Below, piece after piece: positions 24,795-35,677 of a stretch of 64,000 nucleotides of DNA. The translations under genes were made by a program, and so were the position numbers. The notes under the pieces were generated by a model, which searched no databases, had not been told where the DNA came from, and was given only the letters and a program-made list of their open reading frames with translations. Each line of letters starts with the position of its first letter. Position 1 is the first letter of the stretch. The stretch is from Brugia malayi (taxonomy: Eukaryota; Nematoda; Chromadorea; Rhabditida; Onchocercidae): contig NW_025062479.1 in NCBI RefSeq assembly GCF_000002995.4, positions 11,327,721-11,391,720 on the forward strand. Direction: 5' to 3'.

Positions 24795-26050
24795 ATACAT
24801 ATTTTCATTCACAGAAGAGCATTGTTAATGCAAAAGTAAGCATTTAACATTCATTTTATCAAATGAACAGCCTAATTTTGCAGGCAATAAGATTTGTTCG
24901 TAATGTGAAATGAAACTGAGGAGTTAAAGGATGCTGCTTACAGCAATATTGTAGATGCAGTTGTAAACAGATACAACTCTAAACTTATTATTTACATCTT
25001 GTCAAAGACGATAAATTGCAAAAAAAAAAGATGGATGAAGGAAAGGGATGGGAAGAGAGAGACAGAGACAGAGAGAGCAATAAGTTTTTCACTTGAAATC
25101 CTTAGAAACTAAGTACTTTTGCTTTTATATCTTTATAATAGTATTTAGTCGTCGTCTGCTTTTAAAACTATACGACAATTCTTCACCAGAAATAGTTGAC
25201 AAAATTAACAGCACACATAGACATATACACAAGAACCAAAGATACACAGACATAGACAGACATATATATATTAACACAACTGGTTGTGTTTCGAATTCTA
25301 TGAAGCAGCATTTCATTCGCATTTCAAATGATGACGTAACTAAGCTAGCAGAGAACCTATTACTACTAAAAATAAAGCAAAGTTCGAGTTTCATGTCACA
25401 ATTTAATCGATGTCATCTGCCATCTTTATTGTCATCTTGACCTCCAATCCGCTTTTATCCATCTTTATAATTGTCATAAATCTTTCTTTCTCTTTCTCCC
25501 TCCCCCTCTCTCTCTCTCTGTCCTATCCACGCCTCGGTATTTTTAATTCTTCGTTCTGTTCAAGCTATTATAATAAATGAGCGCAACTGTTTGCATAGGA
25601 AGATAATAAAGGGTATAGTGAAAGGGAAGATTAATGAGCAGACAAACACACGGACATACACTATTACATTGTAGGAGAGTAATATTGAAAATGGTAAGGG
25701 ATTTGAAGTTGAAACTTTCAGTAACTACCATAAAATTCAATCGCTGTATCATTTTCACCTTCCTTCATCCTTCTCCTTCTTTTTCTCTCCCCCCTCCCTT
25801 TCTCTTCAACATGTATTTTTATTCGCTTCTCTGAATTTTTCAATCTATATATAAAAAAAGGGGGTTAATGTCAAATATTTCTAATATTTTTATATAAAAA
25901 AAAACGAAAAAAAAAAATAAGAATTACTAAATTGTATCAAAATTAATGAAACGTATGAATAGGAAAAGAAAATAAAAGAAAAAGAAGTTAAAAATAGCTT
26001 CTTTTTCTATCAAAGAAAAAAAGAAAATTACTATATATAAGCAAAAATTA

Positions 26051-26671
26051 TTTTTATTTCATTCGTTTATATATCATATAAGAAAAGTCATGAAAACAAT
26101 AGACAAAATAAAAAGAAAAAAGAAAAACGAAATCTATCTTTTTTTTCTTTTTATTACTTTGAATAATAGTTTTTTTTTCTTTTTTTTTTTCATACATTTT
26201 AATATTCTCATTCTTCCTGAATGAATGGATGATTGAAATGAATGAATGAATGAATAGCTAATACCGTGATAAATTCATTAACTCATTCATATATATTGGT
26301 GACTAATTTTCAACGATCAAAAAACTGTTCAAGAATATGAAGTGCGGTTTTCTAACAGATATTAAAAGATATTCAAATTAATCCCATGTTTTTTTTTTTT
26401 TTTTTTTTGAGATTTTTATGAGATTTTAAAGTCAGTTTAGCTAATTTTTTTTTGAAGAAGAAATATGAAAGGTATCGAGTTCTTTCCTTATCTGTTTTTT
26501 CCACTCTTTCCTTCTCCATTCATCTAACTTTTATCAATGACGAGAATGACAAATATTTCAATGAATATTTCGTACAGGAAAGAAAAAAAAGAAAGATTTC
26601 GTTTTTCTTTTTATTTTGTCTATTGTTTCCATGACTTTTTTTATATGATATATAAACGAATGAAATAAAAA
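26051..26671. repeat. Large inverted repeat with 91-97 bp arms (foldback element)
   Basis: The left arm at 26051-26147 and the reverse complement of the right arm at 26581-26671 agree across their length, apart from three substitutions and one 6-7 base indel in an A/G-rich part. Both arms share ATTTCATTCGTTTATATATC and AACAATAGACAAAATAAAAA. The spacer is about 433 bases of AT-rich sequence with no coding evidence. I could not identify target-site duplications. It could be a MITE-like or foldback element, or an inverted segmental duplication. A transcript across it would form long double-stranded RNA. Confidence 0.85.
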
Positions 26672-27818
26672 GAAAAGGAGGAAAACACGTTGGCTACAAA
26701 TGATAATCTTGAATTATTGAAATTCCGCAGGTAATTAGGTATAAAATTTCATTACATGAAAAATCTGTTTTGCATGACAAAAATCAAATGTGATTATAAA
26801 TGTGATTACAGGATAGAATTGAGCAATAATATTGTTGCTTATATGATCAGCAGAAAGTATTTAAAAAAACATAAATACAAATAAAAGAAAAAAGACAAAA
26901 AAAAAACTAATGGGTATGAATTTTCCACTTACAGCAATATTATTAACTGAACATTGTGAGAAAATTATCATGAGCGCATTTTTTAGAAGTTATAATTCTC
27001 CTCAATTTAAAAGTAAGAAAGCATGAATTTGTCAAACATATTTATCAATAAACGAAAAAAAGCATTTCAAATAAGAAAGATTAATTTACAAATGTTTAAA
27101 ATTTAATAACTCACATTGCAGTGTTTCTTTCAATCCCAGCGAAGCAGAAATAAATGAAAAATGATTAATGTTGTTTGGAATAATATTATTTCAATTCGTA
27201 TTCACACAGATATTGCTCTTGAAAATTAAAACTTTGAAATTCTTTTTAAATTTATGCATTAGTTTTATCATTTTTTACTACTTATAGAAATATTTTAAAG
27301 TTTTTATAATTTCAAATTATCAAAACTGATGGTGTGCAGAAAAATGAAACAAATTTTTTCAACAGTAAAATTTATTTGATTTAACATTAAATAACCTCAC
27401 TGACGAACAAATCATGATAAGTAGGTAAACAGGATGACTTTGAAAAGGTGTAATTTAAGGATAAGTTTAGTTTTCTTTTTCCTAATTCACATTTTTTCGA
27501 ATATTATTTCAAAAAGTGCAGTGTAGCATGTGTAATCAAATATAAGTTCAAGTCTACAATAAGCTTGATGGCTAATTTGATGCTTTTCACACCTCTAGTG
27601 TCCAATCGTTTTCTTTCTTTTTTTTCTCTAAAAAATCTCTATTTATTTCATTGTAATGATATAAAAAAGATAGAAAAAACGCATGGTTACTAAACCATAT
27701 GTATGTACCATTGATTGCACAGCTATATGCTCAAACTAATCCTATCAAGGTCAAAAGTCATTCGCTTAAGAATATCGGAAAATTGTTGATGGGAGAGATG
27801 CATTAATGTAGCGTCGTA

Positions 27819-28118
27819 ATGTTAGATGGAATTATGTCAGGGATATTAAGTACAGAAGCAGTGGTAATTATGAAAACCATAACTCTTCAAAAGAAAACTT
27901 CATATTGGGAAACAAAAAAAAAACCTACCAAACAAAAAAAAAGATCCCGAAAAAATCGATTAGCAGAAAGAAAGAGGGTCACCGTGACCTCGACCACTCG
28001 ATCGACCACTACTAACAACTCCCAACTATTGTGTAATTATAGCATGTTGTGTCATCAAAACATGAATAGAATTGATATCGGGAATAGAACATTACCATCA
28101 ACCATAAATGTTCGAATG
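27819..28118 (+). CDS. Possible upstream coding exon, basic protein segment
   Basis: An ATG-initiated frame of exactly 100 codons runs from 27819 to a strong GTAAGT donor at 28119, and an in-frame TAA lies upstream of the ATG. It encodes a Lys/Arg-rich stretch (KKPTKQKKRSRKNRLAERKR) that resembles a nuclear localisation signal, then a Thr/Ser/Asn-rich part. The phase (0) matches the exon starting at 30133, so it could be the N-terminus of the unknown gene at 30 kb. Against this, that gene also has a plausible non-coding leader exon at 29564-29591. Coding status is uncertain. Confidence 0.3.
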
Positions 28119-29563
28119 GTAAGTATCAATTCTTAAAAATTATGTAATTTCATGTATTTATTTTTTTATTTTTTTTTCAAAAACTTGGGACAAGCAAATT
28201 TTATGCAAAATTCATTTTTTTTTCTTTAAATTTTTTGAAAAATCTTAACAATGAAGGATTTATTGTTAGTAAATATTATCATATTAATTTAACTTGCACG
28301 ATTTCTAGTCAAGGAATTAATTGGTAAATGAATTACTCCGGTCAGGAATAACTATTAATGATTTATATCAGTTGGGTAAGTTAAATTAAAATGATGGATT
28401 GATGTATTCATTTCCAGAGTAATTCATATTAATTTGCATAATTATCACGAATAATTTGAGTCAATCAGAATAATTTCTAAAAATAATTTGACTCGATTGG
28501 AATAAATTGCCTATTAACGTTTTTCTTACTTTTTTTGTCAGGGCAATAATTCACCATTAACGTTTTTCTTACTCTTTTTTTTCTCTCTTATTTTTTAGTT
28601 TTTTCTTTCTTATGATATTAGTGATAATGATAACTGGATGATTAATTTCTTAAGATGCTATAACTCATTCAAGTAATATTTGTGGGTAGAAAGTGAAAGA
28701 TTAAAAAAGAAAAAAATTGATGACGTTCATGATTGATTTTTGGGATGATAATAATTTAATCTATCTTCATCATAATATCTATCAAAATTGGACTAATTTT
28801 TATCATCATATATTCTTCACTTAATTTTTCAAAATATTAGTATTAATATATACTTATTTTATATTGATATTTTATTAAATTAATAAAAAAATCCCATTTT
28901 GAATAATATGATCAATTGTTTGCTGATTTGATCCAATTCAGTAAATTTTCATAATTGACAAGCTTAAAAAAGATTTGAGAAAAGGAATTTTATCTTAATT
29001 AAATCACACTATTCCAAAAATATCTCTGATATTTTCGAACAATTCCGAACAAAGATTTGAAAAGGATTGAATATTAATAAAAATTGAAATTTTAGCTAAA
29101 AATTGAACTTATAGAGAAAAGAAGAGATCAACAAAGAGGAAGAGAAAAAAACAGGAAAAAGGTCGTAGAGCCGTAGAAAATATATGAGAGAATTAGTCGA
29201 GATTGCTGATATCAACTTTTTGTTAACTATTCCATAAAAGAGAACTGATATCGTTTTATCAATTTAGATGATGTGAAAGCACCAATATTTGATGTTTTAA
29301 CAAGTTTTAACTGTAAATTTTAATTTAAGTCGTTAATTTAAGTTTTATATTTTATACATTTTAAAGCACTCTGTCCATTCATTACCCATCATTCCCAAAA
29401 CTCTTACATTTCCAAAAAAAAACTCGTAGTACTCGAAAACAAGTTAATAATCTGTCTTCTCATACTCCCTAACAATTTCTTCCCAATGCGATGAAAAATT
29501 TTCAAAGCAAACATTTCAAGGGCCGCGCTTTACCTAATCACTGTTGTGTATCTTTTCTCGCAG
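28119..29563. other. AT-rich non-coding stretch upstream of the unknown 30-kb gene
   Basis: No exon is supported. Around 28440-28590 there are local direct repeats: attaacgtttttcttact occurs twice about 44 bases apart, and aataatttga-containing segments are repeated. Confidence 0.45.
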
Positions 29564-29591
29564 ACGTATTTGAATTTGAAGTTTAAATTTG
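29564..29591 (+). other. Possible 28-nt leader exon with trans-splice acceptor
   Basis: The segment lies between a TTTTCTCGCAG acceptor ending at 29563 and a GTAAGT donor at 29592. It has no ATG. Joined to the exon at 30133 it would place the first ATG of the unknown gene at 30148. It may therefore be the 5' untranslated, spliced-leader-accepting exon. This is inference from splice signals only. Confidence 0.35.
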
Positions 29592-30147
29592 GTAAGTTTT
29601 AGGAGGAGTGGCTTTCAGGATTGTCTGGTATCGTTTGGAGATACGGAAATTGGTGTTATCCAGAAACTGGAATCATAAATGCCTTCTATATTTACATTAT
29701 ATGAAAGATTTGACCTATGTTAAGTTGACTATCGATCTTTTCTTATGAAAACACTTTAAAACATACACTTTAGTATCGTTTTTCGTTACTTCTAATTAGT
29801 TCGACATAAAATTTATTTGAGAATTTCCATTACGCATATGTCTGTTGTTAAGACGAAAAGTCATATTTTTCTTTAACGGGAGCAAATATATATGCAAATT
29901 TCATTAGCATCTTTATTTTATTATTGTAACTCAGAGTGTGACAACATAACATTATCAAAAACGCATCTGTGCTTGATTGAAAATTTTCAATACATAAACC
30001 ACTTAAATGAAATCATATGATTTCATAAGATGCATTTCTGTCTGTTAATATATTATGCAAGGACGTTTTTGAAATTGAAGAGCTTTCTCGTATGCATTCG
30101 AGATTTTTCGGATAAACCTTGATCATTTTCAGGTTGATGATCAAACA

Positions 30148-33100
30148 ATGAAAGCAATGGAAAGGGAGGGCGCTGGCCGGAGAAGTGTAACATATAAGGG
30201 TCATTTTCAATGGCCATCTAAAAATAGCATATTAACAACACCGGAACGGAAACGTTCAAGACGTTCTATGAGCTTCGCTGATTCCGGTTTAGGTTCATCC
30301 ATATTTGGTTCACCTCCCTCGAAATCAGTAAGCTCTGAAAAAATTTTTTCATTTTCAAGCGAGTTTTGGGTTCCACGTTTTACTCAGGATTTAAAAACAA
30401 GTGTGGAATTCTTGTTTTCATACCAGTGTTGCGAAAAAATATATGTGAGTATGGTTGTAATACGATGCAATAAATATAAGGAGAACTAATATTGTGAACT
30501 GTTCAATTACGGAAACCTTACCTAGATTGGTTCATCATTTCAGGTTACTATATCAGACACCGCTCCTATGTTAAAGACACCAACAAGGAAGAGGTCACCG
30601 AATACGAACTCACCCTCCTTACAGTCACCACTAAAGCAAGTTTTAGTATTTTAGTACTTACTTACTGATCATTATATTGATGAAGTATTAGCTAAGAAGT
30701 GGTGCTGAATAAATTAGTATTTGAAAAGGCAATATGCAGATGACGAACTCTAGCTGCTTCAAAATGCTGAAAATATACGTTAATATCACATTTTTTAAAC
30801 TTAGCTTGTGAAGTGTCCTTCGTGTCGTAATAGTACTATACTTCCACTTACTGTCTCGCTTACCTGGAAATACCTATATTATGTGTGGGTACCTTTTGAC
30901 AATGCTGTATTAGATATTGTATGGTTTTTTACAGTTGGCTTTATATGTAAAATTTTAGATCTTTTCTTCATGTGTCTGCGTTTAGTGATGCCTTCTGTCC
31001 ACCAGAGAACTGTTCGCCTCCATCGAAGTTCCGTTTGTCGGATCCAGATAGTGCTGTTGGTAAAAATTTTGAATTTTAATAAAGAGATTAATAAAAGCTA
31101 AGGTCTATTGACAAACTGATGTGAGTGGAATGAGCCGATTGAAAAAAGTGAGTTATAAGACGGATTCCTGAGATTTTCTTCGATGTGCTGATGTTCAGCC
31201 ATCTAACAGATTGCGTGAAACTTTAAAATGTTCTGTTCATTGGGTAAACTTAAATGATATTAGCGAGAAAACACAGAACACGAATTCAAAAGGGTATGGC
31301 ATAAATATATTTTTTTGAAAAGCAGCAGATGGGAACAAGTAATCATGAGAATATGTAGTGCATGGATAAGTTCTTCATTGTGTCATGCTGAAAAGAACAT
31401 CATATGTTGCATCAAGAACTGTGATCCAGCCATATTGTGCATATAACTAATATTAAATCAGATAGTTCTTTTGATATATCATCATTTGTAATGTTTATTC
31501 GATTAAGCAAATTTAATGCAAACAAGTATATCTGGACAAGGAATCTTGTTCGTTGTTCACATTTAGCAATTTTTTATCAGTGATTGGCTATCTAATTTCT
31601 TATTTCCTAATTCGTTAAGTCAGATTTGAGAGTGATTCTTTTTTTACAGAATACAGATTTAGTGGGATAAGTGTGCCAGAAAATGAAACACCTATCAATA
31701 TGGCAGACGATGCATTGAATGGAGCGATACCATCTACTTCTTTCAAAGACTCCTCTTTCCGGTCAGCTGTAATTCTCTTGAAACTCATTTAGCATGTTCC
31801 TTAACAAGACATGAAGTTGTATGTTTCATGTTTTTTTTAGTAATAGTTTGATGACAGGAGGTTGCTATCAGTTCCAAACGGTTAATTTCCGAAAATTATT
31901 CTGGAATATGTGTCGCATTATTTCCTTATAAATTGAATAAACTCTGTTTTCTTATATCTTAATTTTTTTCAAATTTTTGTTTAAAGGAACTCTAAAAGAG
32001 GAAAAAAATGGTACTGTTTTTTCTAAATTCAAGGTTTAATGTTTGTTTCAGGTCGTCACTTGATGATGAGAATGATGATAGCATAACGGACTCTGCTATT
32101 TCATATGGGATGGTGGAAACACCAAGTAAAGGATTTAAAAACGAAATGGTTTGTAGCATGTTTTTGTGATATTATGAGAAAAAAATATGGCTTGTCATCT
32201 TCTGAGTGGCATTCCTGTTCGAGTCCGAAACATATTAAGTCATAAGATGGAACTTGAATTTTTTCCATTTTAATGACATCTTTTTTTACTTTCAGAATAT
32301 GGTCACGGGTTTCATTGATGATAACTTTTCATTGCTTACATCAACCCCATTGAATATCAGTCCAAATGATGACATTTCAAGGAGCCATGGTTTCATACCC
32401 TCACATTATACAATTCCTGAACAAGCTAATGGTCCGCTGGAAAGCAGGTACATTGACTTTCAATTCAGACAGTTTTCTGATTTACAAATAGTTCAAAATC
32501 ATGATCTGCGACATTAGAACACATGCTGATACTTCTGAACCATTCTGCAGTGGTACTCAAGTGATATTATTCGCTGAACGTTTCGTTTCCATTTTGGTGA
32601 CGTGTAAAAAACTTTTCATAAAAAAAATTGGGTTGTACCTTTCGAAAGGAGAGTTTCACTTTAATTCTGAAACAAAAAAATTGTTTTGTATTTACCTTCT
32701 ACCTTAATGGATTACCTTAATTGCAGTTTGTGTGAACCGGTCGATCAGTTTAGATTACACACTGCTGGTTTTTTATCTCCTGTGAAAAGCACTGATACGG
32801 AAGCTATAGTTTTACCAGTAACGAGGATAAATCAGCTAGAGAAGATAAATCTTTCGCAACAAAGGGTTTGCATTTTTTATATATAATTTATACATGAAAC
32901 ATAAAAAAATGGGAAGATTACCCTCTAGAAACTTCGTTTTTCAGATTGAACACTTCTATCCAAAGTTTCCAAGTAATTCAGCAGCTGCAAATTTAAATCG
33001 GGTTTATCTTCGTGAAACGAACTACAATAATAGGCCATTCAGGCCACCAGCAAAAGCGCTTAAAGTGGTAAAACTTTAGTTTTTGTTTACTTCTCACCTC

Positions 33101-33514
33101 TGTTAAGCAAGAAAAGAATTACTTTAGATATCATATTTTAAACTCAATTTAGGATCTTAGATATAATTATAGTTATGCAAAAGCATGAAGTTATCACAAA
33201 TATTTTATTTCGAAATTATCAGTTGCCTTTCTTGTATTGTGCACTGAAATCCAATTACTTCCAGAACTCAAAAAAATGGTTTCAAATAACTTGCGGGGAA
33301 ACACCTCATCAGGTAAATTTGAATATGTTGTTAAATGTGTAGGTCTTGCTTGTAGTTTTATTGAAACTTTGCCACTGCATGCGCGATAATTTTCAAGTGT
33401 TCATTTTTGACAACTCGCCGAATATTTAGTTCACCGAAATTCTATTTTCAGATAGAAATGACTCGAATGGCTAGAATTTTCCTAGAAGGTAGTCAGCCAA
33501 TTTTTCCACAGTGA
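30148..33514 (+). CDS. Unrecognised Ser/Pro-rich protein with clustered proline-directed sites
   Basis: I do not recognise the family. The preferred exons are 30148-30327 (its acceptor is at 30132), 30544-30635, 30986-31059, 31650-31761, 32052-32148, 32296-32447, 32727-32865, 32945-33067, 33265-33312 and 33452-33514, giving 359 residues if the start is 30148. The N-terminal half has many S/T-P sites, such as TTPERKR, FGSPPSK, LKTPTRKRSPN, LQSPL and METPSK-like VETPSKG, typical of CDK or MAPK substrates, plus basic patches (ERKRSRR). A cysteine pair lies in DAFCPPENCSPP. The C-terminus is more ordered-looking (KKWFQITCGETPHQIEMTRM). Intron 2 must use a GC donor (30636, GCAAGT) to hold phase. 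An alternative includes an exon at 30805-30884 with weak splice sites. Nuclear, cell-cycle-type regulation is a guess. The exon at 27819-28118 may extend the N-terminus. Confidence 0.7.
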
Positions 33515-35646
33515 TTGATACAACATGACTGCCAACGTACTAGTCATCCATGTGATATCAGTAAGCAGTCTTTATACCAGCTCACTAAGTTTTTGTGAAA
33601 TCTGTTCATTTAAATATCTGACATGTATAAAATAAGAGTCATGTGATTATTGCTTCTATAACCTAGTTATACATTCTGTTTTATAGTGGAAAAAGGATCT
33701 CAGCTTTTATCAGTACCTCAAACTTAAGCACCTGCCATTTTATGAATTGATTTAGGTTTTGTTTGTACCGCGGTATTGAGATTAATTTACGGTGCCTTGG
33801 AAATGCTTTGGATCTAGTTTGATTGATTTTAATAATATAAGCGCGTGAATACTTTAGAACAAACTTTTATCCTTGCTGTTGTCTTTAATTTTAATGATCA
33901 ATAAGTCTTTTTTACTTAACTTTCAACTTTTCTCATGCGGCATTAGCAGCTTAACATTCATTCGCGACTTTCTGATTCCTTGACTAGTTCTTGTGTTAGA
34001 AGAATCGAAATTTTACGAGAATCCGTAATGTTTCTAGAAAAATTCGATCTTTTTGACACTAAATTGAATATTGTTTTTTTGTGAGTTTATATTGTTTTTG
34101 TGTATATTTGTTGAATTCAGAAAATCGTATGTAAACTTACTATGCTGCATTGGGCATAGTAGACCATGATTCAGTAACTCTCTAAGAAATAAATTTGTCG
34201 GACAGAAAACCCTTCAAATTGAATGATCACCTAGATATGAAAATGGGAAGTAAATAAAATTTGGCATCCCACCACCTAATTTTCTGTGAAATATGCAGAA
34301 ACTGTTGTATTTTAGCCAAAACTCTTTCTCTTAGCTTTGAATTGTTAGGTATCTAAGGTAACTATTCTTTTCATCAATCTTCATCCTTTTTTTTTCCAGA
34401 AGTTTTAGATTGCATAGTCTGTGTCTCAATTTTTTCCTGTTTCCTAATTTCCACTTTTCTGCTATCCTCACTGGACTATTTCCAGTAACATGCATTTTTC
34501 CGTTTTAAATCTGCATAATGCATTTGTATGGACTGCAGGAACATGCACATTTTAAAGTTTTTTGAAAGTTTTCAATTTGTTGAAATGTCTTGTACCATAA
34601 GTCGCTGTATTACTCCAGTTTTCTTTTTTGATTTTATGAGCATTCATTCCTCATATAATTTTAATCGTTTTATCCATGTATCGTATTCCGTTCTCTTCCA
34701 GTCTTGCAAAATTTATGTCCATTTTCTTCATTTCCTATTTTCTAACTTAATAGTGATATGGTCTAATCATAACTATCTCAAAGCATGCATTTTAACAGTT
34801 TTGTAATGTGTGATTCTTAAATATAATCAAAATGTTCATTATTTGTTTTCGCTACATAATAACGTAACATTCTGAAAGTGAAATAGTGCACAATGATTAG
34901 AATTTCTGAAAACCGTAAATGTTTTATATTGGTATTCTTTTTTTAGGTGAGATGTTTTGGGGCGTTTTCAGACTTGTATCCTACTTTTTAAATTGTCCAT
35001 TCTTTATCTCCTTCCTTTCATATCATCATCCGTTATATGCAGATTTTTGAGTGGGAAATGTCATTGCTTTATACAGTTATCATCTATGTGTGCAACTGCG
35101 TTCCATCACTCCATTGTATATATAGTCTTCAAATCACCTCATAAAATGGTCATTCCATCAATTCATTTTCCTGCATTTTGAAAGTTTTAATTTACGATGT
35201 TTTCGTGTTTGGTAAGATTTACATGTTCTGTGAGTTACAGTGTTCATGAATGAAATTAAAATTTTGGAAAAAGTATCACATCACTGATAATGATCCATGA
35301 CTTTGGTATCTTTTTTTCATTTTTTTGCTTGTAATCGAAAGCGATAGCGTAATACTTGATGGAGTTTAAAACTCAAATTTGGTTAAATAGGAGTTCTCTT
35401 AATGTGGAGAAAAGTTTAAGGTATCTCAGGAACGAAAAGATAAGGACTAATATATCAATATGTCTTATTTAATTCTGGTAAATTTGCCGCTTAATTTGTT
35501 TCCTCCATCCCAAATTTACTATTTGGTGTAAGTAACTAGCAGGGAAAAGAAAGAAAAGTTGGATTCATTATACCTTATGTAACATTGGATATCACACAAG
35601 TTGGAGAATTTTAATATAATGCCTAAAAAATTCTGTGCTTTATCTT

Positions 35647-35677
<31 letters not shown>

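Larger units (their letters stand above)
19562..27818. other. Gene-poor, repeat-rich region upstream of RBFOX
   Basis: No exon here could be tied to a recognised protein. It may be promoter plus one or more large 5' introns of the RBFOX gene, which in animals often has distant 5' exons. It contains many A/T homopolymers, GA-rich DNA at 22216-22304, CT-rich DNA near 23932-23960 and 25496-25520, an ATT-repeat block, a perfect hairpin and a large foldback repeat, listed separately. A less AT-rich patch at about 21886-21965 contains the palindromes ggatcgatcc and ggaagg-aatg-ccttcc. Confidence 0.5.

Noticed and set aside
25093..25440. A 115-codon plus-strand frame near a less AT-rich patch
   Set aside because: The opposite strand is equally open, no donor or acceptor frames it, and the sequence matches nothing I know.
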